NCBI GenBank assembly: GCA_947628465.1
Contig: CANQZZ010000001.1
Span: forward strand, 20,818 to 84,817
Direction: 5' to 3'
Origin: an uncultured Clostridia bacterium
GTDB lineage: Bacteria > Bacillota_A > Clostridia > TANB77 > CAG-508
DNA: 64,000 nt
Positions 1 to 7,554 of the stretch are shown here, piece after piece (position 1 is the first letter of the stretch; the number at the start of each line of letters is the position of its first letter). The notes under the pieces were generated by a model that was not told the DNA's origin, made no database searches, and was given only the letters and a program-made list of their open reading frames with translations. The position numbers and the translations under genes are program-made.

Positions 1-1
1 A

Positions 2-820
2 AAAGTTTCTTGTCCTTTCCATTCAGAGGGAATGGAAAAACACCCTTCGTGTTATATTCACAGGTCATATGAAGATGAAACTCAACCTGGGACTGGGCAC
101 TGTTTTGCTTGTGGAGTTAGTTTCTCATTATCTGAATTAGTAGAAGAGTGTTTTCAACAACCAAAGGGTTTTGGAGATTATTGGTTGTTAGACAACTTTT
201 CTGCAGGGTTTGTTTCAGATGTTCAGTATCTTCCCAGTATAAATATTGATTGTAGAAGTGCCCATAAATTCATGGATGAAAATGAATTGGAAAAGTATAG
301 ATACTATCATGATTATATGTGGAAAAGAAAGTTATCCAAAGAAATCATTGACAGGTTTGATATAGGGTATGACCCAGAAAAACAAATGGTAACATTTCCT
401 GTCAGAGATAGGAAAGGAAATCTTTTGTTTATAACTAAACGTAGTGTTAAGACTAAATTCTTTAGTATTCCTAAAGACACTGAAAAGCCTCTTTACCTTC
501 TTGACGAAATAATTAAAACAAGGGTTAGTAAAGCTGCAATCTGTGAAGGTCAGATTGATGCTTTAACTTGTTGGACATATGGACTTCCTGCAGTTGCGAC
601 TATGGGGCAGATTAGTGAACACCAGATAGAAGAACTAAAGAAGTCAGGACTTAGAGTAATTATATCTTTGTTTGATAATGACAGTCAAGGTTATAAGATG
701 CATTGTAGATTAAAAGATTCGTTAAGTTCGGAAATTCTTTTGATTAGACCGAAGTTTCCTTTAGGAAAAAAAGATGTAAATGATATGACAAAAGAAGAGT
801 TTGATGAAATGATGGCATAA
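2..820 (+). CDS. DnaG-type primase (5' truncated by window edge)
   Basis: Primase of the phage replisome, making RNA primers. The reading frame is open back to base 2, and the residues upstream of the first ATG (base 32) include C-P-F-H, the first half of a CHC2 zinc finger whose second half is C-F-A-C about 30 residues later. The gene therefore starts before the window and ATG 32 is not the true start. A TOPRIM domain follows: the EGQIDAL motif, then the FDNDSQG acidic motif. The N-terminal few residues are missing. It stops just upstream of the SSB gene. Primase-helicase fusions share these domains, but no helicase part follows here. Confidence 0.85.
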   Translation, partial: KVSCPFHSEGMEKHPSCYIHRSYEDETQPGTGHCFACGVSFSLSELVEECFQQPKGFGDYWLLDNFSAGFVSDVQYLPSINIDCRSAHKFMDENELEKYRYYHDYMWKRKLSKEIIDRFDIGYDPEKQMVTFPVRDRKGNLLFITKRSVKTKFFSIPKDTEKPLYLLDEIIKTRVSKAAICEGQIDALTCWTYGLPAVATMGQISEHQIEELKKSGLRVIISLFDNDSQGYKMHCRLKDSLSSEILLIRPKFPLGKKDVNDMTKEEFDEMMA

Positions 821-878
821 GTTGGATATTTATGAAAAATATCATATAATAAGTTATAGAATAGAAAGGGAGTTTTAT

Positions 879-1673
879 ATGGCACGAATTAGTTATGAAG
901 AAGCACAGAATAACGGATCTTCTTATTCAAGTGAAAGAGGTTCGTTTGAGTTCTTTGCACTAAGAAACGATGGAGATAAGGCAGCTGTACGTATCTTGTA
1001 TGATTCTCCGAAAGATTTTATCATTTACACCATTCATGATGAAGTTATTGAAAATCGTAATCGTAAGATCGGTTGTTTAAGATCACCGAAAGGAAACTCT
1101 TCTGAATGCCCACTTTGTGCAGCGGGTAAACGGTCAAGAAATATCTTTTTAATTCCGATGATTCAGTATTTTCAAGATGAAAGTGGTAATATCTTTGGTA
1201 GTCTTGTTGTTTGGGAACGTTCGCTTTCTTATGCAAAGAAACTCGCAGGTATGATTGATGAGTATGGTCCACTTTCGGATGCGATTATGCTTATTAAAAG
1301 AAATGGAGCTGCTGGAGATATTCATACAACTTATGATATTCTTCTTGGTAGTCCGAACGTATATCGGGATGACGTTTACTACAAAGATGAGGAAATTTTA
1401 TCTGTAGCTAAAGACGAACATCTTTTTGATGGTTTGATTATTTCCCGTCCTTATGAAGATGTTGATTGCTATGTAAAAACCGGAAGATTCCCAGTAAAAG
1501 ACGATGATGAAGAAGGAAGTACACCTTCTTGGGAAGCTACTAATGACACATCCGTAGATGTAGGAGGTCCAAAACCTTCTTTACGTAAATCACCTTCTGC
1601 TTATCCAGAAAGTAAAGTAGACAAACCTATTCAGAGTCAAGTAGAAAGCAAGCGTCCGATTAGATACTATTAA
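879..1673 (+). CDS. Single-stranded DNA-binding protein, T4 gp32-like
   Basis: Coats ssDNA at the fork. The central part resembles gp32-type phage SSBs: a Cys-rich element (C-L-R-S...E-C-P-L-C-A-A-G-K) like the gp32 zinc site, then a VWERS segment and KRNGAAGDIHTTYDIL-like core found in Firmicutes phage SSBs. The C-terminal third is low-complexity with an acidic stretch (DDDEEG), as in gp32 tails that recruit partners. ATG 879 is chosen because GAAAGGGAG lies 7 bases upstream; the frame is open further up to a TTG at 822 that lacks a ribosome binding site. It sits between primase and polymerase. Confidence 0.8.
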   Translation: MARISYEEAQNNGSSYSSERGSFEFFALRNDGDKAAVRILYDSPKDFIIYTIHDEVIENRNRKIGCLRSPKGNSSECPLCAAGKRSRNIFLIPMIQYFQDESGNIFGSLVVWERSLSYAKKLAGMIDEYGPLSDAIMLIKRNGAAGDIHTTYDILLGSPNVYRDDVYYKDEEILSVAKDEHLFDGLIISRPYEDVDCYVKTGRFPVKDDDEEGSTPSWEATNDTSVDVGGPKPSLRKSPSAYPESKVDKPIQSQVESKRPIRYY

Positions 1674-1684
1674 GAGGTGATTAT

Positions 1685-3028
1685 TTGTCACTCTGGGGTG
1701 ATGAATTTGTAATTGCTAAACCTGAGCCTAAGAAAGTAATCAAGAAAGTAAATAATCCACAGGAACCGAGAGTTGCGAAAACTTCATCTAAAAAGTTAGT
1801 TAATACAATGCCTGTCAATGATTTACTTGATTATATTTCAATCAATGTTGAAAAAACTTTGGGCAAGTATAAAGAAAATACTATAACAATTACAAATATG
1901 GAAGAATTACACGAATATATAAGTAAAGCAATTTCAAACGGTGAAATTGCAATTGATACTGAAACTGATAATAGTCTTGACCCAATAACATGTAGATTGA
2001 TGGGACCTTGTATTTATACCCCTGGTATGAAACAGGCTTACATTCCTATCAACCATGTTGATTTGCAAACAAGAAAAAGATTAGATAATCAGTTAACAGA
2101 GCAAGATGTGTATGAAGAATTTTCTAGGTTGGGTGATACAAAAGTCATAACTCACAATGGAAAATTTGATTATCAAGTATTGAAGTGTACTTGTGGTTGG
2201 AGCATGGAGATATACTGGGACACAATGATTGGTGTAAGAATTCTTGATGAGAATGAAAAACTTGCCGGTTTGAAGTTCCAGTATATGGATAAGATTGATT
2301 CTTCTGATGAAAAGTATTCAATTGAAGAACTCTTTGAGGGAGTTGAATATGCAATAGTTCCACCGGAATTATTTGCATTGTATGCTTCAACTGATGCTTA
2401 TAAAACTTATAAGTTGTATAAGTGGCAAGAAGAACAGTTTAATCGTCCTGGAAATGAAAAACTTAAGAATCTATTCTTGAATATTGAAATGCCGATTGTG
2501 GAAATTTCAGCTGAAATGGAACTAACAGGTGTTGAAATTGACATTGATTATGCGCATAGTTTAAGTGAAAAATACCATAAACTTGTCAATGATGTTGATG
2601 ATAGAATCTCAAAACAATTGGACGAGTATAAAGACATTATTGCAAAGTGGCGACTAACACCTGAAGCAAATTACAAACCTTCAAAGATAAATAAGAAAAC
2701 AGGTGAAGAAGGATTTGTAAAATCAAAAAGTGAACAACTTAAGGATCCACCAGAATTAACAAGTCCTTTACAGTTTGCTATATTACTTTATGATGTATTA
2801 GGTATCCCGACAATTGATAAGAAAACTCCTCGAGGTACTGGTGAAGACATTCTTACAAAGATTGATAACCCTCTTTGTAAATTAGTTTTACAGAAAAGAG
2901 GACTAGAAAAGCTGATAGGAACTTATATTGACAAGATTCCTGAAGGTGTAAATAAAGCTGATAATCGTCTACATGCACACTTTAATCAGTTAGGAACAGA
3001 TACAGGACGATTTAGTTCTTCCGACCCT
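1685..3028 (+). CDS. polA: DNA polymerase I N-terminal part, exon 1
   Basis: Family A DNA polymerase. This exon carries the 3'-5' exonuclease domain (AIDTETD Exo I; ITHNGKFDYQVL Exo II; Y-A-S-T-D-A-Y-K Exo III) and the thumb/palm up to TDTGRFSSSDP, just before the conserved NLQNIP. No 5'-3' exonuclease domain precedes it, as in many phage Pol I proteins. The start is TTG 1685, 4 bases after AAGAGGTGA. The exon ends after the complete CCT codon at 3028. Unspliced, translation would run on to a stop at 3089-3091, giving a truncated protein. Confidence 0.9.
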
Positions 3029-3907
3029 ACGAAATATTTGATGGATTGGGGTCATAAAATTCGGTTAATTCAGGGAAAGGCAGTTGCATAACCCTGAGCC
3101 AAGACACTCATATATCTACTAAGGAGGTACATGATATGAGGAAAATTCAATTCAATGAGGAAACCATTCAGGAGATAAGGAATTTTGTGGCAGAAGGTCA
3201 CAATATGAAAGAAATAGGAAATAGATTCAATCTAAAAGAAGATACTTTAAGAAGGGTTATGTTTGAAAATGACATAAAACTTGTTAATGCTCCAAATGTT
3301 AAGCGAATTGAAATAACTCCTGGAATTGAGAATCAAGTGTGTAATCTTTTTAACGATACAAAGATGAGAGTACAGGATATATGTGCTGAGGTAAAGATAC
3401 CAAACTATATGTTACAAGTTATTCTAAAGCGTAACTTTACAAAAGAGCAGATTGATAAGAGAAATGCAGTTTTTTATCGTGAAAGTAAACTTGGTAACAA
3501 AAATCCAATGAAGGATTTAAGTGGTGAAAAACATCCGGAATACAAAGGATTAGTTGATACCGGAGACGGATATCTAATGTGTTTAAAACCAGATTGGTAT
3601 ACAGGAAGAAAGTCTCAGACATATGTTTATGTTCATCACATTGAGTTTTGTTTATCTACAGGAATTACTGAGATTCCAAAAGGATTTGTTGTACATCATA
3701 TTGATTTAAACAAGAAGAATAATGATATAAGTAATCTTGCTTTAATGACAATAAGTGCACATGGTAGATTACATGCTATGTTGAATAGAATGAGTAAGGT
3801 GCAGAGACTATCCGAAAATGGAGTAGGGGAAACCCGAAACGCCGAACAATGATTGTTATATGTATAAAGAACATATAAGGTCATCGAAGATATAGTCCGA
3901 TTTAATG
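3029..3907 (+). ncRNA. Group I intron 1 (with HNH ORF) in polA
   Basis: The exon end GACCCT (3023-3028) pairs with an internal guide GGGGTC (3048-3053), leaving the diagnostic U.G wobble at the 5' splice site. P4-type complementarity follows (TTCAGGGA with ACCCTGAG, about 3070-3100). R-like CAGAGACTA lies near 3803 and the S-like AAGATATAGTCC near 3887, both signatures of group I cores. The intron ends in G3907, after which AAT CTT CAG AAT ATT CCA restores NLQNIP in frame. Length is 879 nt. The HNH reading frame (3136-3852) runs into the 3' core. Confidence 0.85.
3136..3852 (+). CDS. Intron-encoded HNH homing endonuclease
   Basis: Predicted to cut intron-minus polA alleles and spread intron 1. 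The N-terminal half has two helix-turn-helix-like repeats, followed by a NUMOD3-like segment (GNKNPMKDLSGEKHPEYKG) and an HNH core (VHHIEF...VVHHIDLNKKNNDISNLALM). It has its own strong ribosome binding site AAGGAGGT (3121-3128), 7 bases before ATG 3136, so it can be made from unspliced RNA. The last codons overlap the intron P7 region, so protein and ribozyme constrain each other. Confidence 0.88.
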   Translation: MRKIQFNEETIQEIRNFVAEGHNMKEIGNRFNLKEDTLRRVMFENDIKLVNAPNVKRIEITPGIENQVCNLFNDTKMRVQDICAEVKIPNYMLQVILKRNFTKEQIDKRNAVFYRESKLGNKNPMKDLSGEKHPEYKGLVDTGDGYLMCLKPDWYTGRKSQTYVYVHHIEFCLSTGITEIPKGFVVHHIDLNKKNNDISNLALMTISAHGRLHAMLNRMSKVQRLSENGVGETRNAEQ

Positions 3908-4153
3908 AATCTTCAGAATATTCCAAGCCATAATAAATCAATCCGAATGATGTTTAAGGCGAGTTCCGGAGAATCAGAAATCAATGAAAATAATGGTTGG
4001 TTTAAGTTAGATAAGTGGTCAGAATTACAAACAATTGATGGTTGGATTAAAGTAAAAGATATTACTAAAGGAACAAAGGTTTCTGAAACTGAGTATATAT
4101 CTGAGATAAAAGAATTTGATAGTTTTTATGTTCTTGTTAAGGTTTCAGAATAG
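3908..4153 (+). CDS. polA: DNA polymerase I N-terminal part, exon 2
   Basis: Begins with NLQNIPSHNKSIRMMFKA, the O-helix-proximal palm sequence that continues exon 1 after splicing. It then enters a roughly 60-residue insert (SELQTIDGWIKVKDITKGTKV...ISEIKEFDSFYVLVKVSE) that looks like a Hint/intein-type beta domain without a catalytic Cys. Such inserts are known at this position in other phage polymerases. Reading stops at TAG 4151-4153, before motif A. This stop, plus a new ribosome binding site 7 bases later, indicates that the polymerase is made as two chains. Confidence 0.75.
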   Translation, partial: NLQNIPSHNKSIRMMFKASSGESEINENNGWFKLDKWSELQTIDGWIKVKDITKGTKVSETEYISEIKEFDSFYVLVKVSE

Positions 4154-4170
4154 GTTGGTGGAGGTGTATT

Positions 4171-4227
4171 TTGATTAAGACATTAAAAGTTAGGACAGAT
4201 GATGTCTTTGTTGGTGGCGACTTCAGT
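4171..4227 (+). CDS. polA: DNA polymerase I C-terminal part, exon 1 (TTG start)
   Basis: Short first exon of the second polymerase chain: TTG 4171, six bases after TGGAGGTG (GGAGG 4160-4164), encoding M-I-K-T-L-K-V-R-T-D-D-V-F-V-G-G-D-F-S. The last residues GGDFS are the start of polymerase motif A (catalytic Asp). Its frame is -1 relative to exon 2 of the N-terminal part, so the two cannot be one continuous protein without frameshifting. I infer re-initiation at 4171. The exon ends at AGT 4227, where group I intron 2 begins. Confidence 0.7.
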
Positions 4228-4507
4228 TCACTATAAGTTGGCTGAAATAAAACTTTCTTAAACGGGGAAATCTTGTATGGAGTGGTTCACTTACAAGACA
4301 ATCCCGTGCCAAGCTCATTTATCTTGTTAGTAATAATTAGTATGGATGAGTAGTGCGTAGAGACTATCGAAAAGGTAGGCGAAAGCTGAGTAACCGAGTA
4401 GAGTAGGCTTCAAGCGAAGTCGAAACAGAAAGATAACGAAAGTTATAAGAGTTAGTCCGACACTCCTAGTGATAGGAGAGAGGTGTAGCGAACCTCATAA
4501 CTGAAAG
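4228..4507 (+). ncRNA. Group I intron 2 (no ORF) in polA
   Basis: The exon end TTCAGT (4222-4227) pairs with GCTGAA (4241-4246), again with a terminal U.G. P4-like pairing is seen between ACGGGGA and TCCCGTG (about 4261-4310). R-like TAGAGACTA lies near 4360 and an S-like GAGTTAGTCC near 4449. Removing 4228-4507 (280 nt, ending in G4507) joins GDFS to QQEPRLLAEY, restoring the canonical DFSQQEPR motif A. No reading frame is present, so this is a mini-intron that depends on other means for mobility. Confidence 0.82.
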
Positions 4508-5551
4508 CAACAGGAACCAAGATTGTTAGCTGAATATGCAAATGATTCCGCCATGATTGGAGCATATAAAGAAGGAAGAGATTTGTATGCAACTATTGCC
4601 GCAGGAATCTATAAGAACGATTATTGGGATAATATGGAGCATCGTCAAGACGGATCTCCTAATCCTGAAGGTAAGAAAAGGAGAAGCAATGTTAAAAACA
4701 TTCTCTTAGGAATCATGTATGGTCGAGGAAATGCTTCTATTGCAGATCAGATTGGTTGTTCATTAGAAGAAGCTACAAAAATCATTGATGATTTTTACAA
4801 AGGATTTCCAAAAGTAAAAGAATGGGTAGACAAGACAGTAGCTGATTGTAAAGAAAAAGGGTATGTTGAGGACTTCTGGGGCAGAAGAAGACGGCTTCCT
4901 GATATAATGCTTCCAAAGTATAGTATTAGAGATAAGAAAGAATCAGATCACCAAGTAAATGAGAATCCGCTATTTGGATCAAAAGGTATAGTAAAGAAAG
5001 AAAACAATCCTTTAGTTGGAAAATACAAAGAAGAAATATATAATAGTAAAGGGTGGAAACAAACAAGAGATATTAAAGATAGAGCCGCAAAAGATGGTAT
5101 TGACATTAGAGACAATGGAAACTTTATAGCACAAGCTGAACGACAGAGCGTTAACTCAAGAGTTCAAGGTGGTGCTGCTACAATGTCAAAACTAGCAATG
5201 ATAAAAGTCTTCAATAATGAAGAATTAAGAAGATTAGGTTTCAGGATTGTATTGCAGATTCATGATGAGATTATTGGTGAGTGTCCAAGAAAAAATGCCG
5301 AAGAAGTTTGTGAATTGCTTTCCACTATAATGAAAAATGCTGCTCAGCCTGTTGTAAAGATACCTTTCAAGGCAGATACTGAGATATCTCCTTGTTGGTA
5401 TTACAATGATTTCAAAGATAATCTACAAGAAGAATTCAGGGCAGGTATCTGTTCCGGTAAATCCAAGGAAGAAGTTTATTTAGAAATAAAGCTAAAGTAC
5501 TCGGAAATAACGGAAGAAAAATTAAAAGAATTCCTGAATGAAGTATTGTAG
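4508..5551 (+). CDS. polA: DNA polymerase I C-terminal part, exon 2 (fingers/palm)
   Basis: Carries the rest of the polymerase active site: QQEPRLLAEY (motif A continuation), RRSNVKNILLGIMYG (motif B, fingers O-helix), and LQIHDEII (motif C, catalytic Asp). A lineage-specific insert follows GRRRRLPDIMLPKYS. The C-terminal 50 residues (LQEEFRAGICSGKS... onward) extend past the usual end of Pol I. The first codon after splicing is CAA 4508. The next gene, the VUT transporter, follows after a short structured leader. Confidence 0.9.
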   Translation, partial: QQEPRLLAEYANDSAMIGAYKEGRDLYATIAAGIYKNDYWDNMEHRQDGSPNPEGKKRRSNVKNILLGIMYGRGNASIADQIGCSLEEATKIIDDFYKGFPKVKEWVDKTVADCKEKGYVEDFWGRRRRLPDIMLPKYSIRDKKESDHQVNENPLFGSKGIVKKENNPLVGKYKEEIYNSKGWKQTRDIKDRAAKDGIDIRDNGNFIAQAERQSVNSRVQGGAATMSKLAMIKVFNNEELRRLGFRIVLQIHDEIIGECPRKNAEEVCELLSTIMKNAAQPVVKIPFKADTEISPCWYYNDFKDNLQEEFRAGICSGKSKEEVYLEIKLKYSEITEEKLKEFLNEVL

Positions 5552-5567
5552 TTTACATAAAAACAAA

Positions 5568-5610
5568 AGTGAGTTAATCCGAATTCCCTCACTATAAAGA
5601 AAATTAGGAG
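5568..5610 (+). promoter_or_regulatory. Candidate preQ1-I-like riboswitch leader
   Basis: A compact H-type pseudoknot can be drawn. P1 is AGTGAG (5568-5573) with CTCACT (5588-5593). A P2 of 4-5 bp forms between the loop (AATT 5582-5585, or TTAAT 5574-5578) and the tail AATTAG (5602-5607). An A-rich L3 (ATAAAGAAA) separates them, and the ribosome binding site AGGAG lies at the very 3' end. This size and order match preQ1-I riboswitches, which sequester the SD when ligand is bound. The downstream gene is a queuosine-precursor transporter family member, which fits. Key ligand-contact bases were not verified. Confidence 0.5.
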
Positions 5611-5622
5611 ATGTATGTTAAG

Positions 5623-6687
5623 ATGACAAAAGTAAAATCATGGTTAAAGAAAGACTTCAACGAAACAAGAGTTCTATTTAGGAACTTACCAGTCATGCCC
5701 TTTGCAATCTTGTGTGCAGCATTGATTGCGATGAATTTTTTGGCAAACAAAGGAATAATTACTAATCCTGAAGTAGCAAAATGGTTTTCTGCTGACTCGG
5801 GTATCATCGTATCATGGATTGCATTCCTTGCTGGTGATATGCTAGTTAAGCGTTTTGGTGCAAAGGCTGCAATCAAAGTTAATATTGCAGCAATTGGTGT
5901 CCAGATTGTTGCGGTTCTATTGCTAACGATTGGTGCTATGTTACCTGGTACAGCAGACTTTGGTATTGGTTATTCTTTAGGTCTTGATGGTAGTGTTGAT
6001 ACACTTGCATTTAACACTATCTTCAAAGCTGGTGTTTGGCCTATGATTGGCGGAACACTTGCGTTCTGCTTAGCAACAGTTGTTGACTCTATTATGAGCA
6101 AGTTTATTCTAACTCGTTTTAGAAATAGAACTACCTTCAAATCTTATGCAGTAGCAAGTTATGTATCAACTGCAGTTGGTCAGTTCCTTGACAATATGTT
6201 CTTTGCATTGTTCTTTAGTATTTGGCAAGGTTGGTTTGCATTTGGTGGTAATGACCTCTCGAATGTATTAACTTCACTTATTACTTTCTCAGCGTTTGGT
6301 ATGGTAGCAGAACTGATTGGACAAGCAATCTTGTCCCCAATTGGATTCAAGATGACTCGTCACTGGTCAAAGTTAGGTATTGGTAATGAGTACATTGATC
6401 TGGTAGAAGAAGCACAAGAAGTAAATATGGAGAATGCTGAAGTAAAGCATGGTAAGGTTCGTCCTGTAAAGGTTGTTTGTTTTGTCTTATCAGTTGTTGC
6501 TCTTGTAAGTTCTGTGCTATTTGGAATCTATACGCGGTTGAATGTATGTACAAATCCTGAACCTTTTGTTCTTGATATTAGTAATGCAACCCTCAACATC
6601 GTTGTTGTTTATGTTCTAGCATTTGTAGCTTTTGGTCTGTATGTGGCAGGTGCAGCAATTTCTTCCAAGAAAGAGAAGGTTGCATAA
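5623..6687 (+). CDS. VUT/YhhQ-family queuosine precursor (preQ0/preQ1) transporter
   Basis: Multi-spanning membrane protein with the VUT family pattern: ALIAMNFLANKG, VSWIAFLAGDMLVKRFGAKAA, a mid-protein AVASYVSTAVGQFLDNMFF segment, and about eight hydrophobic helices ending in a basic tail. Cellular members import 7-deazaguanine precursors. ATG 5623 is preferred; ATG 5611 directly abuts the AGGAG box. It overlaps no gene but is followed after one base by a deoxyribosyltransferase-like gene, and a DpdA-like gene lies 0.9 kb on. I infer that it feeds a DNA-modification route rather than tRNA queuosine. Confidence 0.8.
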   Translation: MTKVKSWLKKDFNETRVLFRNLPVMPFAILCAALIAMNFLANKGIITNPEVAKWFSADSGIIVSWIAFLAGDMLVKRFGAKAAIKVNIAAIGVQIVAVLLLTIGAMLPGTADFGIGYSLGLDGSVDTLAFNTIFKAGVWPMIGGTLAFCLATVVDSIMSKFILTRFRNRTTFKSYAVASYVSTAVGQFLDNMFFALFFSIWQGWFAFGGNDLSNVLTSLITFSAFGMVAELIGQAILSPIGFKMTRHWSKLGIGNEYIDLVEEAQEVNMENAEVKHGKVRPVKVVCFVLSVVALVSSVLFGIYTRLNVCTNPEPFVLDISNATLNIVVVYVLAFVAFGLYVAGAAISSKKEKVA

Positions 6688-6688
6688 T

Positions 6689-7183
6689 ATGAAAGTTTAC
6701 TTTGCTCAGATTATGGACAACTTAGCATACTACGAGCATGAAGAAAAGATTACCCGTGCCCTCGAACAAAGGGGGCACGAGGTATACTTCCCTTGGCGAG
6801 ATGAAGGTGTTATCTTTGAAGACGAAAGCACACAGGATGATTCTGATAAAACATTCTTGAACGATGTTAATCATGTTAAAGACTGTGATTGTCTTGTTGC
6901 GTATATTGACGGAAGTGATGTGGGAACTGCTGTTGAAGCAGGGATTGCATATGCTTACAATAAACCGGTAGCTTTATATACCACAGAGTTTGGAAAACTA
7001 AGGAAAGGTGTGAATATTAGCGATGTCTACCCCATAGAGGTTCTTCCGGCTAATTCTCACCAGAATTGGGTAGTTGATAAGAATCCTTTAATCAATAACA
7101 TGCTTCTGGGAGTTTCTCATAATACAGTTTTGAACACTGTTGATGAGGTTGTTGATTGGGTAGAGTCTTTCAAGAATGTTTAG
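6689..7183 (+). CDS. Nucleoside 2-deoxyribosyltransferase-like protein
   Basis: About 164 residues. The family motif GSDVGTAVEAGIAYAYNKPVALY (D/E catalytic region) follows CDCLVAYIDG, and the N-terminus KVYFAQIMDN is a typical Rossmann-like start. Family members move or hydrolyse the deoxyribosyl bond of nucleosides. Starts at ATG 6689 one base after the transporter stop, with GAGAAGG upstream. Placed between a 7-deazaguanine transporter and DpdA, it may release or exchange free 7-deazaguanine bases (inference). It could instead act in ordinary nucleotide salvage. Confidence 0.75.
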   Translation: MKVYFAQIMDNLAYYEHEEKITRALEQRGHEVYFPWRDEGVIFEDESTQDDSDKTFLNDVNHVKDCDCLVAYIDGSDVGTAVEAGIAYAYNKPVALYTTEFGKLRKGVNISDVYPIEVLPANSHQNWVVDKNPLINNMLLGVSHNTVLNTVDEVVDWVESFKNV

Positions 7184-7424
7184 TATTGTAAAGGAATTGA
7201 TAGGAGTCCTAGGTTCCGTACTTGTTTTGATTTCGATGGGATTCAATACAAATGAGGACAAAGGCGTCTGGTGGATGCGTTTATTTAACCTTGTGGGGTC
7301 TGCAGTGTTTGTAGTGTATGGAGCACTTATCCACAGCATTAGTGTAACTTTATTGAATCTTATCTGTATAATTCTAAATGCAAAAGGACTCTATAACATT
7401 ACACGAAAGATTAAGAAGAAATAA
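7176..7424 (+). CDS. Small YgjV-like membrane protein
   Basis: 82 residues with three hydrophobic segments (ELIGVLGSVLVLISMGF; LFNLVGSAVFVVYGALI; SVTLLNLICIILNAKGLY) and a lysine-rich end. The pattern N-L-x-G-S-x-x-F-V-x-Y-G resembles YgjV/CBU_0592-type small membrane proteins of unknown function. It overlaps the previous gene by 8 bases, so translation is probably coupled. Being inside the transporter operon it may assist uptake, but nothing shows this directly. Confidence 0.6.
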   Translation: MFSIVKELIGVLGSVLVLISMGFNTNEDKGVWWMRLFNLVGSAVFVVYGALIHSISVTLLNLICIILNAKGLYNITRKIKKK

Positions 7425-7429
7425 TAGTT

Positions 7430-7459
7430 TATAGAGGTAGTTAAATATCTACCTCTATA
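7430..7459 (+). terminator. Hairpin without U-tract, possible terminator
   Basis: TATAGAGGTAG (7430-7440) pairs perfectly with CTACCTCTATA (7449-7459) around an 8-base loop, 5 bases after the membrane-protein stop and about 34 bases before the next promoter. No T-run follows, so it may stabilise the 3' end or act with a factor. Confidence 0.45.
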
Positions 7460-7492
7460 GTTATAACTACTTAGAAGAATTCTATAAATAAG

Positions 7493-7521
7493 TTGTATAT
7501 TTTCTAATCCTATGCTATAAT
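7493..7521 (+). promoter_or_regulatory. Phage promoter (TTGTAT-17-TATAAT)
   Basis: AAGTTGTAT, 17-bp spacer, then TATGCTATAAT (extended -10). It drives the DpdA-like gene and the SDR; the ribosome binding site AAAGGAG follows about 18 bases downstream. Confidence 0.85.
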
Positions 7522-7554
7522 ATACATATAAGAATAAAGAAAGGAGATCACTAA

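Noticed and set aside
822..878. Upstream TTG start for the gp32-like SSB
   Set aside because: No ribosome binding site there; GAAAGGGAG sits correctly before ATG 879 and the extra residues do not look like part of the family.
4523..5551. Independent polymerase gene starting at TTG 4523
   Set aside because: It would miss motif A; splicing at 4227/4508 restores DFSQQEPR exactly.
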